From: a virus | IMG/VR virus record: IMGVR_UViG_3300021964_000367 | Location: 1 to 28,802 of that record | Length of the DNA stretch: 28,802 nt | Reading direction: 5' to 3' (one strand) | In this document: in pieces, positions 7,701 through 15,955 of the stretch | How the letters are laid out: each line of letters opens with the position of its first letter | How positions within the stretch are numbered: position 1 is the stretch's first letter | The notes under the pieces: model-generated | Told to the model about the DNA's origin: nothing | What the model saw: only the letters and a program-made list of their open reading frames with translations | The model's database searches: none | Program-made: the position numbers and the translations under genes

Positions 7701-9619
7701 TATCTACTCCCATCTGGGCGAATATCAACTCGAGGTATTCCTAACCGCCATTGCGTCCCTACAGTATTTGATTCTACTTTCACAGCAAACGATCTGCCTC
7801 TTAAACGCACAAACGTTTGTTCTGTAAATTGCTCAACAGGGGTAGTGGCTGTTTGAGTCACAGTAGAATCATCCTCTTGTAAATACTGCCCTCCAGGAAA
7901 ATTCCTTGCTTCTAAAGTAAACACCGCAGAAGGGTTACTCACAGTAGAGGCTGAAAACGTAAGATCTGGTATGAGCCTACTCAAGAAAACAAAATCGTTA
8001 CCCGCCTCAATACTCAATTGACTACTTTCAATATAACTGGTGATTGCCACAGCGGGGTTTTGGCTACCGTCATCTAAACCATTCTCATGTAAATACAGGT
8101 AACCGTCTGTACCTGCGGCAATAGGAAACTGGTTTATTCCTTTATCTTGCCAAGCAGTTCTGGCTAACGTGCCTATACTCCATGTTTTCTCTGCATAGTT
8201 ATAAATAACATACCTATCACACTCCCCTGAGGTTGAAGAGGGGTAAAACCACCAGACTTCAGAAAAAGAGCTGTTGACACAAGCAGTCACAATTTCTGCA
8301 GAATTAAAGTTAAAGTCATTGAAAACGTAAGACCTTACAGTGCAGGGTAACTTTTGGACTTGTCCGGTATACACATAAAAGTCCCCTTCTCCCATCCAGA
8401 ACACATTATCATCTACTGCAACCGCCGCCATAGGGCCGACCAACGTAGAATTTTCAGTTAACTGGTTTATACCGAACGTGAAGGGGGGTCCAAGATACTG
8501 CATGGCATGGACAGAGGTGTCTGTGAAAATGAGGATCTGTTGTCTTGTTTCTATGGCTGTAAGTATTTCAGAACCAGAACCAAGCCTTAGACTACCTGCG
8601 GTGTTTGTTGCAGTAGACTGCCACTCGGTAAGGTTTTCCTGTGAACTAAACCGCACCAACAAAGGGTCTTGTGTGCCTATGTTATCTTCTGCGTCACACC
8701 CAAATACAATAACGTGTCTGTCTCTGTCACTAACTAATATTTGTTTTGCTATTGTCGGGGTGGTTGCATCCGCCCCAGCAACGTCGGACAAAGCTGTCGC
8801 TCTATTTGTGCCTAAAACATCTGTGTTGGTATCCCAATAATAAATACCTCCGTCTCGCACACAGAACAACAGATCTTCCCCGTAGTTATCCTGCCTCCAA
8901 ATCCGCAACTGGTTGATAGCGGTGAACGGAACAGGCTCTCCCCAAGGTGAAGTACCCCATGTTCCTGCTCCCCATCCTGTACCAGCAACCACAACACCAA
9001 GACCGACATTTATCTGGTATTGAGCGGAAACAGATGCCCCTCCATTACCTGTGTCTGAGGCATTTGCGTTTACTTCTGTAGGGGATAACTGACCGTCTAC
9101 AGTAATATCTGCAATACTTGTCCCCGCAGTTCTAGCAACAATATCGTAGGTGTTCCCAGTTATATTTGTGGCTTCGTATTCTTGGTTCAAGACCGCCGCA
9201 GTGATGTTGCCACCTAGACTGACCGCACTTGAAAAAGTAACAAAATCGCCTTCTGCACAACCATGACTTACATGGGTAACTGTTATTGAAGAAGAACCGT
9301 TAGTTGCGGCGAAAGTGATAGAACCTGATGGCGTAGTTCTGAGCGGTGTAATGTCCCAAAAATAACCACCTTGGTCTATGTAGAATTTAGAGCGCGTACC
9401 CACACCCGTCAATAGCGTACCAGAAAGATTAACCCAGCTATGAAGAGAACGACACGCGCCTAAAAAACTATAAGCAGATTTTTTTACCCACCCGCCGATT
9501 TTTTGCGGAAACCCCAAATGAAATCTTGTTTTATCAGAGTCAAACCAACCGCCTTCATTACTAAATGAAGTATTGTCCCTGTTGATCCCAGGTCTAAAAG
9601 ATAGTTTAGTAAGAGGCAC
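7700..9619 (-). CDS. Tail nozzle / DNA-stabilisation protein (P22 gp10-like)
   Basis: A 639-residue protein with a GTG start at 9619 and AGGAG 6 nt upstream. The N-terminus (FRPGINRDNTSFSNEGGWFD, then KTRFHLGFPQKIGGW) is typical of the P22 gp10 / phage-stabilisation family that forms the nozzle closing the podoviral tail; the family call is from memory. Residues about 100-172 look like an inserted beta-rich domain (VTHVSHGCAEGDFVTFS). A tryptophan-glycine module follows at 213-227 (GTGWGAGTWGTSPWG). The rest looks like a beta-propeller-like body with repeated W, Y and D residues (IETRQQILIFTDTSVHAMQY; EVWWFYPSS). It would sit below the adaptor ring and bind fibres. The length is somewhat above that of P22 gp10, consistent with the insertion. 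Position between fibre and internal-protein genes supports the call. Confidence 0.75.
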   Translation of the reverse strand: MPLTKLSFRPGINRDNTSFSNEGGWFDSDKTRFHLGFPQKIGGWVKKSAYSFLGACRSLHSWVNLSGTLLTGVGTRSKFYIDQGGYFWDITPLRTTPSGSITFAATNGSSSITVTHVSHGCAEGDFVTFSSAVSLGGNITAAVLNQEYEATNITGNTYDIVARTAGTSIADITVDGQLSPTEVNANASDTGNGGASVSAQYQINVGLGVVVAGTGWGAGTWGTSPWGEPVPFTAINQLRIWRQDNYGEDLLFCVRDGGIYYWDTNTDVLGTNRATALSDVAGADATTPTIAKQILVSDRDRHVIVFGCDAEDNIGTQDPLLVRFSSQENLTEWQSTATNTAGSLRLGSGSEILTAIETRQQILIFTDTSVHAMQYLGPPFTFGINQLTENSTLVGPMAAVAVDDNVFWMGEGDFYVYTGQVQKLPCTVRSYVFNDFNFNSAEIVTACVNSSFSEVWWFYPSSTSGECDRYVIYNYAEKTWSIGTLARTAWQDKGINQFPIAAGTDGYLYLHENGLDDGSQNPAVAITSYIESSQLSIEAGNDFVFLSRLIPDLTFSASTVSNPSAVFTLEARNFPGGQYLQEDDSTVTQTATTPVEQFTEQTFVRLRGRSFAVKVESNTVGTQWRLGIPRVDIRPDGSR

Positions 9620-9638
9620 AAATATCTCCTAAACAACG

Positions 9639-9986
9639 TTAAGCATTTAGAGCTTCCATCTTAGCCCAGATTTCATTTGCGGTTGCCGTAGGGTCAAAAG
9701 GTATCCACACGCCAGAATTTGGTATTGTTTCAGTAGGGGCCTCTTCCCATTCGCCCCAATCTTCTCCATTAGTTTGTAAGTAATTCTGCAAATCAACTTT
9801 TGCAGCAAAAACAGAAAAATCACCGCTGGCGTTGTCTTTGGAGATACCTACATAATAAAAATCTTGTGGTGAAGGGTCACCTGAAGGAACGGCACAGGTT
9901 CCTATAACCTGATTCTCTCCCGTGTATAAAAACTCAGGCTGTTCCCCGCCTGCGTTCAAAGTGTACTTTATTACTTGATGCGGCAT
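9639..9986 (-). CDS. Small acidic protein, 115 aa, overlapping the glycosyltransferase gene
   Basis: A 115-residue protein starting MPHQVIKYTLNAGGEQPEFL. GAGGTG lies 4 nt before ATG 9986. The first 53 nt overlap the 3' end of the glycosyltransferase gene in another frame, the largest overlap in the window between two convincing genes. The protein is acidic and beta-prone, with Trp-rich patches near the middle and C-terminus (GEDWGEWEEAP, SGVWIPFDP). It ends in a short helix (TANEIWAKMEALNA). It lies just before the nozzle gene. I recognise no family. A small virion or fibre-associated protein is plausible from position only. Confidence 0.68.
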   Translation of the reverse strand: MPHQVIKYTLNAGGEQPEFLYTGENQVIGTCAVPSGDPSPQDFYYVGISKDNASGDFSVFAAKVDLQNYLQTNGEDWGEWEEAPTETIPNSGVWIPFDPTATANEIWAKMEALNA

Positions 9987-10707
9987 TTTGCACCTCGTGC
10001 TGGTAAGCGTATTGTCCTGTGAATAAATATGCCCCCATATGCCCTAGTTGACACCACGGGGCGAGCCAAACTTCTCCACCCAACTCTCTATACGAATGAC
10101 AGAAACTATAGTCTTCAGATAATAGTTGATTATCTACATTTATTACTTTAAAAAAATCATATGTTTTATCTGGTTTTGCAACAGTCCCTGACCACTGCCG
10201 TTCTACATACCAACCAACATGAGGTTTTAACTTTTCAAAAACGGCTCTTTTTATGAGCATAAAACCAGTGCCGATATGTTTAACTTGGAACGGCTCATTT
10301 GGGTCTTGCATAGAATGGCCTTCCAGTTCATTAACATTAAATATGCCTGTTAGTTTACTAAGATCCGGATGATTACGAATTGCTCCTTCTTTTATGTCGG
10401 ACCAATTGATTCCTTTCATTGGTACAGCCCCACCTATGAGGTCTTTACCAGTTTTAATCATTTTAGCAATATCGTTCGGATTAAATTTTTGGTCTGCATC
10501 TATAAACATAAGATAGTCTGCATCTGTGTCCAAAAAAATTTTCGCAATTTTGTTTCTGGCTCTTTGCACTAGGCTCTCGTTTCCAACAAAGACATTCGTT
10601 AATTTTATGCTATTAACCAAACACGCTTCTTGAAAATTAAGTATAGATTCCGTGTATTCTGAGCAACACACCCCTCCATACATAGGAGTACCGACGACTA
10701 TATGCAT
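9934..10707 (-). CDS. Glycosyltransferase, GT-A fold (family 2-like)
   Basis: A 257-residue protein starting MHIVVGTPMYGGVCCSEYTE, the usual opening beta strand of a GT-A nucleotide-sugar transferase. The acidic metal-binding motif is at residues 70-72 (LMFIDADQKF). An acceptor-side block follows (HIGTGFMLIKRAVFEKL, 144-160), then a candidate catalytic-base Glu-Asp pair at 198-199 (SEDYSFC) and a late His at 223 (CQLGHMG). These are the landmarks of GT2-type enzymes. Sugar donor and acceptor cannot be read. The ATG shares one base with the stop of the upstream coiled-coil gene (TAATG at 10707). Lying between fibre and nozzle genes, it may glycosylate a virion protein; modification of host surface glycans is the alternative. 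The gene looks more AT-rich than its neighbours by eye. Confidence 0.82.
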   Translation of the reverse strand: MHIVVGTPMYGGVCCSEYTESILNFQEACLVNSIKLTNVFVGNESLVQRARNKIAKIFLDTDADYLMFIDADQKFNPNDIAKMIKTGKDLIGGAVPMKGINWSDIKEGAIRNHPDLSKLTGIFNVNELEGHSMQDPNEPFQVKHIGTGFMLIKRAVFEKLKPHVGWYVERQWSGTVAKPDKTYDFFKVINVDNQLLSEDYSFCHSYRELGGEVWLAPWCQLGHMGAYLFTGQYAYQHEVQNAASSNKVHFERRRGTA

Positions 10708-11585
10708 TAGCCAGCCTCTTTAAGTATTTCGTCTGGAACGTAGTTAACTAGGCTTTGTTCATCTAGCAAAGAAAACCCTCTTCTTTCTGCAAAAATTCTA
10801 GGATTGTCTGCCCACTTTTCTGTCAAAGCCTCCATCCATTGGAGAGTCATTTCATGCGTAGGTGCTTTACCTTCCTTTAAAAGTTCCATTTCTGTATGAA
10901 GATAAGCGTCTAACTCTAATTGCGCCTGTGCTCCATTTATACCGAGCTCAAAAAGATAAATATGATTACCCTCATCTATCCTACCCCCAGACGCTCTTGC
11001 AGATATAAGTGCCTGTTTTAAAGCCGTCATAATGTGATACTTTACTTCTTCTTTTTCGTATTCTTCTTCTGTAATCCCTTCTTTTTTTACGTGGGTCAAA
11101 AGATTGTTGTATTGGTTTATAAACGAGTTAATTTTTCTGACCGCTCCCCCCACTAACTCTTTAGAATGCTCCATAGCAACTTGCATTCTTTCTATTTTTA
11201 GTTCAAGCATCTGCCTTTCAAAGAAGTCCTCTGTTTCTTGTAGCTTTCTTTCCCAACGCTCAAGTTTTATTTTAACTTTTTTAGAATTAAAGTAGGCTTC
11301 TGTTAAAGCTGTTTTTGTATTTTCAATTTCAGCTAACGTAAACTTCATAGCTCTAATTGGAGTTAACGCAGTTACATCAACTGTGACTGCCATAAACTGA
11401 GAATGAGATTTGTGGAAATTACTAGAAGCGTCTCTAATCGCAGGGAGGTTCTCCGCAATGTTTGCAATCATTTGTTTGTACTCAGGCTTATCTTGCGGTA
11501 AGCACGGAGATATACTTTCTCTAGTAACCAAACTATAAGAATCTTTTTTGCTGTCCACTAAGTTAGAAACCATTTTATTCTTCAT
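10707..11585 (-). CDS. Coiled-coil protein of unknown function, 292 aa
   Basis: A 292-residue, strongly helical, charged protein. Residues about 80-180 form long heptad-like runs rich in Glu, Lys and Leu (KLERWERKLQETEDFFERQ), and a second helical block lies at 185-250. No transmembrane segment or catalytic motif is visible. It starts at ATG 11585, 3 nt after the adhesin gene ends, and its stop overlaps the glycosyltransferase start, so the two are probably expressed together. Both genes look more AT-rich than the flanking structural genes. That pairing suggests a partner, scaffold or substrate-presenting role for the transferase, but this is inference; an elongated virion component is equally possible. 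Confidence 0.7.
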   Translation of the reverse strand: MKNKMVSNLVDSKKDSYSLVTRESISPCLPQDKPEYKQMIANIAENLPAIRDASSNFHKSHSQFMAVTVDVTALTPIRAMKFTLAEIENTKTALTEAYFNSKKVKIKLERWERKLQETEDFFERQMLELKIERMQVAMEHSKELVGGAVRKINSFINQYNNLLTHVKKEGITEEEYEKEEVKYHIMTALKQALISARASGGRIDEGNHIYLFELGINGAQAQLELDAYLHTEMELLKEGKAPTHEMTLQWMEALTEKWADNPRIFAERRGFSLLDEQSLVNYVPDEILKEAG

Positions 11586-11588
11586 AAT

Positions 11589-13112
11589 TTATTGGACTCC
11601 ACCGCCATCATTTGAACACCCGCCTAGATAATATCTATCACCAACCAAATCACCAAAGTCGCTTGAGTTTCCTGTTGTGGATATAGTGACATACTGGATT
11701 ACATTTTGGTCAGAATAACCACCTGAATATATACGACCGCCCGCAAATGTCACCCTAGTTGTGGAGCTACAAGCGGCCATACCCGAAGTGTTTGTGAGCA
11801 AATCGCCAAAATCTCCAGTGTACCCAGAAGTAGCAAAAGTGTTGTAAAATATAGCATTTGTGAAATTTAGAGCGTTGGTGCTACTCGGCTGATAAACCCC
11901 CCTAGTAGAGCTAGACCCTCCACAGTTATACCCCGCAAAACTGGTGTAGCAACTACCATAAGACGAGGAATTTCCTGTGGTGGCGGTAGTTATTCTTTGG
12001 AAGTCACTAAAACCTTGACCATCATAACCAGACTCTCCTCCCATATAAAGAATATGAGTTGGACTAGATATACATTCTCCGTATCTTCTACCCATACCAT
12101 AACCGTGGTCGGCCAAATCACCAAAATCAGTGGCATTACCTGTTGAGGCAATAGTTACATAATCAATACGGCTTGTTGAGTAATAGTCAACGCCGCCTAG
12201 AAAACAAGCCCTAGTGGAGTTATTCCCTCCGCCTAATTGGAATCTTCCTACGGTTAAGTCGCCAAAATCCGACCAGTTTCCTGAAGAAGCTATGGTTCCG
12301 TAGTCTATGAAATTAGCGTAAGTAGCTCCCGACGCATTTCCCCCCGCAGCCAACCCCCGCGTAGTTGATGCGGCAGAAGTTAGGTCACTTATGGAGTTTA
12401 CAATATCTCCGTAGTCAGTAGCATTACCTGTAGTGCTTATTGATATTTTGTTAATAGTGGCATGTTTTGAGCTTCCGGAATCTGTTCCCCCCATAAATAA
12501 CCCGATAGGTGGCGCAGTGGGGGTTACAGAATTAGACGAACTGCTATACGAGCCGTACCCTGCGCTGTTTTGCGCCCGAACTTGGAAGGTGTAAGAGGTG
12601 CCGCCAGTCAACCCCGTTACAGTTATCGGAGTACCACCCGCCGTTGCTGTAATACTTCCCGGAGTTGAAATCGCTTGGTAGTTGATAATAGTTGCGCCGC
12701 CAGTCTGTGTTGGGAAAGAAAGATTGGTAAACGCAACACTTGCCTGTTCTTCTCCTGCTGTCGCTGTGCCTATAGTTGGAGCGTTCGGAACAATAGCAGC
12801 TACAGTAGAAGACGTGTTACTGTTAGCCGCTGTGCTACCAAATGGGTTAGTAGCGGTTACGACACAACGCACGGTAGCGCCAACGTCAGAAGAGGTAATA
12901 GTGTAACTACTGCTAGTTGCGCCTCCGATATTACTCCCGTTTCTTTGCCACTGATATGCATAAGTTGGAGTAGTGATACTCGTCCATGTACCAGTAGTGG
13001 TGCTAATGGCTTGGTTATAGACAGGGGTCGAATCACTTAAAGCGGGGGCAACAGTATTTACAGGAGCTTCCCCTCCCTTACCGCCTACCAGCATGAGCAT
13101 TATGCCTGCCAT
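11589..13112 (-). CDS. Tail adhesin: Ig-like + fibronectin III + six-repeat propeller-like domain
   Basis: A 507-residue protein; AGGA precedes ATG 13112. The N-terminus (MAGIMLMLVGGKGG) is short and hydrophobic. Residues about 17-105 are an Ig-like domain with the core Trp (YAYQWQRNG) and Cys (VRCVVTATNPFG). Residues 109-200 are a fibronectin type III domain (VPNAPTIG ... GGTSYTFQVRAQNSAGYGSY). Residues 203-507 hold six repeats of about 50 residues. Each has a RxxFxGG-like strand and a word like ISTTGNATDFGDL, at about 224, 274, 321, 376, 426 and 477. Six such units ending part-way through a repeat suggest a closed six-bladed beta-propeller, kelch-like. It lies among the fibre genes, so a host-receptor-binding role is likely. 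The domain order is read from sequence; the propeller fold is inferred. Confidence 0.8.
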   Translation of the reverse strand: MAGIMLMLVGGKGGEAPVNTVAPALSDSTPVYNQAISTTTGTWTSITTPTYAYQWQRNGSNIGGATSSSYTITSSDVGATVRCVVTATNPFGSTAANSNTSSTVAAIVPNAPTIGTATAGEEQASVAFTNLSFPTQTGGATIINYQAISTPGSITATAGGTPITVTGLTGGTSYTFQVRAQNSAGYGSYSSSSNSVTPTAPPIGLFMGGTDSGSSKHATINKISISTTGNATDYGDIVNSISDLTSAASTTRGLAAGGNASGATYANFIDYGTIASSGNWSDFGDLTVGRFQLGGGNNSTRACFLGGVDYYSTSRIDYVTIASTGNATDFGDLADHGYGMGRRYGECISSPTHILYMGGESGYDGQGFSDFQRITTATTGNSSSYGSCYTSFAGYNCGGSSSTRGVYQPSSTNALNFTNAIFYNTFATSGYTGDFGDLLTNTSGMAACSSTTRVTFAGGRIYSGGYSDQNVIQYVTISTTGNSSDFGDLVGDRYYLGGCSNDGGGVQ

Positions 13113-13124
13113 AACTTTTTCCTA

Positions 13125-14195
13125 TTAAGAAACTGATCCAGATACGACGCAGACAGTACCGCTAATAAACAATATGGTAGCGACACCTCTGGTCAATAAA
13201 GTCATACTCGACTTATCACTGTCAACACCCGCAATATAAGCTGTAGTGATGGAACAAGTAATAGTTACGTTTCCGGTGGTGTTGTTAAAAATGCTGATTG
13301 CATCACCTTCGGAAAAAGTCGCATCTGGTATAGTAATACTACCGCCAGAACCTACCTGAACGTATTTACCCACATCACCTGTAGCTAAGGTATAAGAGCC
13401 TGTCTTGGTTCCAACAGGGGACACATTGCTCGTACCGACCTCATTGGTCCCATCGGCAGTGCAGTTACTCAAATCACCTGCACTTGGAGTGCCAATATTA
13501 GGGGTAGTCAAACTTGGGCTGGTGCCAAAGACTAACGCACCTGAACCTGTCTCATCTGTAACGGCGGACGCTAAATTAGCTGAAGAAGGCGTACCTAAAA
13601 AAGTAGCCACGTTACTTCCTAAACCGCTTACTCCTGTGGATATAGGCAAACCAGTGGCATTGGTCAACGTGCCTGCGCTTGGTGTCCCTATATCTGGGGT
13701 AGTTAGCGTTGGGCTGGTCAACGTTTTATTTGTCAGAGTTTGAGTACCAGTAAGAGTCACCAAACTAGGATCTACTGGTATAGCTACAACTGCGGCAGAT
13801 GCTCCAGCACCGTCTAAATAAACGAGCTTAGTTTCCCCTGTTCCAATTGTAACGTTTCCACCAGAACCTTGTGAAATATTGATCGACTGACTACCCGTAG
13901 TAGCATTTTCAATCCACATAACACGAGTATTTGTATTAGGGGCAATAGTCAAAGTACGAGTTGCAGTCAAAGTTGCACTAGAAGTGACTTTGAAATACAT
14001 AGCTCGGGCAGGATCGGTTGCACCATCCGCAACCGTCGTGGTGGCATCTGCGTCTGTTGCAAAGCCATCTTGGGTAGCATAACCAAGAGCTTCACCTATC
14101 AACTCAAGGTTCGTGTTTGTACTTGTACCCCAAGTGCCGCTTTCATCACCTGTCGCGATTTCTTTGAGGCGTAAATTATTGACGTAAGTAGCCAT
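13125..14195 (-). CDS. Phage tail fibre protein with repetitive shaft
   Basis: A 356-residue protein starting [20 protein letters not shown], with GGAG before ATG 14195. The N-terminal region (residues 1-45, with [18 protein letters not shown]) looks like a virion-anchoring domain. Residues 150-260 are a Thr/Ser/Gly/Leu-rich shaft with near-repeats ([22 protein letters not shown], recurring as [15 protein letters not shown]), typical of trimeric phage fibres. The C-terminal 90 residues are a compact beta-rich head ([20 protein letters not shown], then [18 protein letters not shown]). It lies directly upstream of the adhesin gene, separated by 12 nt, so the two may form one fibre assembly. The fibre call rests on composition, shaft repeats and position. 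Confidence 0.78.
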   Translation of the reverse strand: MATYVNNLRLKEIATGDESGTWGTSTNTNLELIGEALGYATQDGFATDADATTTVADGATDPARAMYFKVTSSATLTATRTLTIAPNTNTRVMWIENATTGSQSINISQGSGGNVTIGTGETKLVYLDGAGASAAVVAIPVDPSLVTLTGTQTLTNKTLTSPTLTTPDIGTPSAGTLTNATGLPISTGVSGLGSNVATFLGTPSSANLASAVTDETGSGALVFGTSPSLTTPNIGTPSAGDLSNCTADGTNEVGTSNVSPVGTKTGSYTLATGDVGKYVQVGSGGSITIPDATFSEGDAISIFNNTTGNVTITCSITTAYIAGVDSDKSSMTLLTRGVATILFISGTVCVVSGSVS

Positions 14196-14212
14196 TTGAG
14201 TTCTCCGTTAAA

Positions 14213-14428
14213 TTAGAGGGACGCCTCGCCAGAAGCTGAAGGAACGCTCGTAGCGTATATCTTCATACTTTGCTTCAAGTTTAAGGTTTGTCCACAATCT
14301 GAGCAAGTGTCTGCTTCTAATTCGCTTTCATCTAAATCGTAACCGCAGTTAAGACAGTACACCTCAATTTCGTGTTTACATACTATGGTTGAATCATCAA
14401 CCGTTATAGCTTCATTCAACTTTCTCAC
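14213..14428 (-). CDS. Small zinc-ribbon protein, 71 aa
   Basis: A 71-residue protein with two CxxC knuckles, C25-x2-C28 (CLNCGYDLD) and C42-x2-C45 (CSDCGQ), 13 residues apart, which is the spacing of a zinc ribbon. An extra Cys and His (C17, H19) lie upstream. The ATG at 14428 overlaps the end of the 22-residue-repeat gene by 4 nt (ATGA). No DNA-binding or enzymatic domain is added. In a virion operon it may be a small structural, assembly or regulatory protein; the sequence does not decide. Confidence 0.68.
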   Translation of the reverse strand: MRKLNEAITVDDSTIVCKHEIEVYCLNCGYDLDESELEADTCSDCGQTLNLKQSMKIYATSVPSASGEASL

Positions 14429-15492
14429 GCGGCGATCTCCTTCCAGACAGTAGATTGACTAGGTATAATCTTACTCCAAACCACAACATCTCCTATGATG
14501 CCTGTCGCAACCACTCCTATGGGATAAACCTTTGCTGAGCCTATTTGTGTTGTAGACCCAAGAGCAGTTGTGGCTTGCACCCCTGTGGGGAAAGCATTCG
14601 CACCTGCTTCAACAGTAGCAGTGCCTAATGCAGTGGTTCCTGATACCCCAGTAACATTTACGGTAGCATCAGCTTCTACTGAAGCTGTTCCTAACCCAGT
14701 GTTTCCTACTACACCAGTTGGGTAAACATAGGCTTCTGCAATGATTACATCACCGACAGCACCAGTAGCTGAGACGCCTGTCGGATGGACGCCTACACCT
14801 TCAGCGACATTGGCTGTGCCTAGCCCAGTAGTTCCAGATACACCTGTAGCCGCAACAATAGCGTCACCTGTTATTGTCGGACTTCCAAGCTCTCCTGTGG
14901 AAGCGTTGCCAATAACATTGATTTCACCACCAGCGTCTACAACCACGCTACCCAGAGTGAATGTTGCTTCTAATCCAGTGGGGAATATGCTTACTGCCTC
15001 TTGGACAGTTACTGAGCCTATCTGTCCAGAGGCTTGGAGTCCTAAAGAAGTACCCCAAGAACGCTGACCCCAAAAACCTCGACCCCATCCACCGAAACGA
15101 ACAGTCTCGTTCCATACAGTGTAATTAGCTACGCCTGTAGCAGAAACACCAGAGACACTAACTGTCGTATCACCACCAACAGATTCTTCACCCAATGCCG
15201 ATGTTCCAGCAACACCTGTCACAGAAACAGTAGCTACGCCTGTAACAGTTGGGCTTCCTAAACCTGTTGTTCCAGCAACACCTGTAGGACTGATGTTTGC
15301 TGGTGCTATTGTGGTTGTAGTTCCTAAAGAGGAAGTTAAACCAAAACCAGTAACAGAAACATCAGCGTTAGCCTGAACAGTTATAGAACCTAGGGACGTA
15401 GTCGCCTCTAGAGAAGAACTACCCTCTCCGTAAGCCTGATTACCCCATCCGTCTCTACCCCATCCTTGGAAGCTAACGGTTACATCAGTCAT
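14425..15492 (-). CDS. 22-residue-repeat virion protein with two Trp-Gly modules
   Basis: A 355-residue protein built of about fourteen repeats resembling PTGVSGTTGLGTATVEADA. The GV of the unit recurs almost exactly every 22 residues (71, 93, 115, then 173, 195, 217, 239, 260, 282, 304, 326). Two tryptophan-glycine modules start two blocks: residues 8-22 (FQGWGRDGWGNQAYG) and 133-147 (FGGWGRGFWGQRSWG). The array therefore looks like a duplicated block, the second with more repeats. The pattern fits a beta-solenoid or an elongated beta structure. The same unit occurs in the 16893-17615 protein and the Trp-Gly module in the nozzle protein. A peripheral tail or fibre component is inferred. Start ATG 15492 has no clear Shine-Dalgarno. 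Confidence 0.75.
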   Translation of the reverse strand: MTDVTVSFQGWGRDGWGNQAYGEGSSSLEATTSLGSITVQANADVSVTGFGLTSSLGTTTTIAPANISPTGVAGTTGLGSPTVTGVATVSVTGVAGTSALGEESVGGDTTVSVSGVSATGVANYTVWNETVRFGGWGRGFWGQRSWGTSLGLQASGQIGSVTVQEAVSIFPTGLEATFTLGSVVVDAGGEINVIGNASTGELGSPTITGDAIVAATGVSGTTGLGTANVAEGVGVHPTGVSATGAVGDVIIAEAYVYPTGVVGNTGLGTASVEADATVNVTGVSGTTALGTATVEAGANAFPTGVQATTALGSTTQIGSAKVYPIGVVATGIIGDVVVWSKIIPSQSTVWKEIAA

Positions 15493-15498
15493 TGACTA

Positions 15499-15945
15499 TT
15501 ATGCAATCCTAATGATGGCGTTGCTAGAGTCAGCTGTTGGGAAAACAATAGTAAAGTCACCGGCGGTTGAGGTCTTATCAGCACCAAAATCTAACACGGC
15601 AACGGCTTTATCTGACTGGGTGCTATTATAAATCAAAGCACCACGAGCAGTGATCGTTGCTGTTGACCAAGTGGTGTCGTTAAAATCCAAAAACGCAGTG
15701 GTCCCAGAACTCGTCGGGGCTACGGTGGTCAACGTATTACCGCCGGCAGTATAACCGGTGCCACTTACTTCGTTAGTCGTAGAATACGCAGTAGTAGTCG
15801 CATCCAGTGTGGCTGAGCTAGTGAAAAGCGCAATTTCAAAAGTATCCGCAGTTGTTGCGCCACGCACCACTGTTGTTCCAAAAGCGTGAATACCATTAAG
15901 GAGTTCTACTTTGAAACTTGTACACATTGCTTGAGTTATCGCCAT
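15499..15945 (-). CDS. Conserved virion structural protein, 148 aa
   Basis: A 148-residue, Thr/Ser/Ala-rich, beta-prone protein starting MAITQAMCTSFKVELLNGIH. It contains EVSGTGYTAGGNTLT at mid-length, then a GALIYNS strand, AVAVLDFGADK, and ends FTIVFPTADSSNAIIRIA. GAGGG precedes ATG 15945 by 7 nt. I recall this text pattern from virion genes of marine tailed phages, usually without a named function; no search was run. It sits between the small helical protein and the solenoid repeat protein, so a tail or fibre-base component is likely. No catalytic motif is seen. Confidence 0.74.
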   Translation of the reverse strand: MAITQAMCTSFKVELLNGIHAFGTTVVRGATTADTFEIALFTSSATLDATTTAYSTTNEVSGTGYTAGGNTLTTVAPTSSGTTAFLDFNDTTWSTATITARGALIYNSTQSDKAVAVLDFGADKTSTAGDFTIVFPTADSSNAIIRIA

Positions 15946-15955
15946 TATCTGACCC

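Noticed and set aside
8478-8840. 120-codon plus-strand open frame opposite the nozzle gene
   Set aside because: The antisense nozzle frame is a far better coding sequence and no promoter or ribosome site is seen.
12675-13040. 121-codon plus-strand open frame
   Set aside because: Shadow of the Thr/Ser-rich Ig/Fn3 region of the adhesin; the peptide has no recognisable features.
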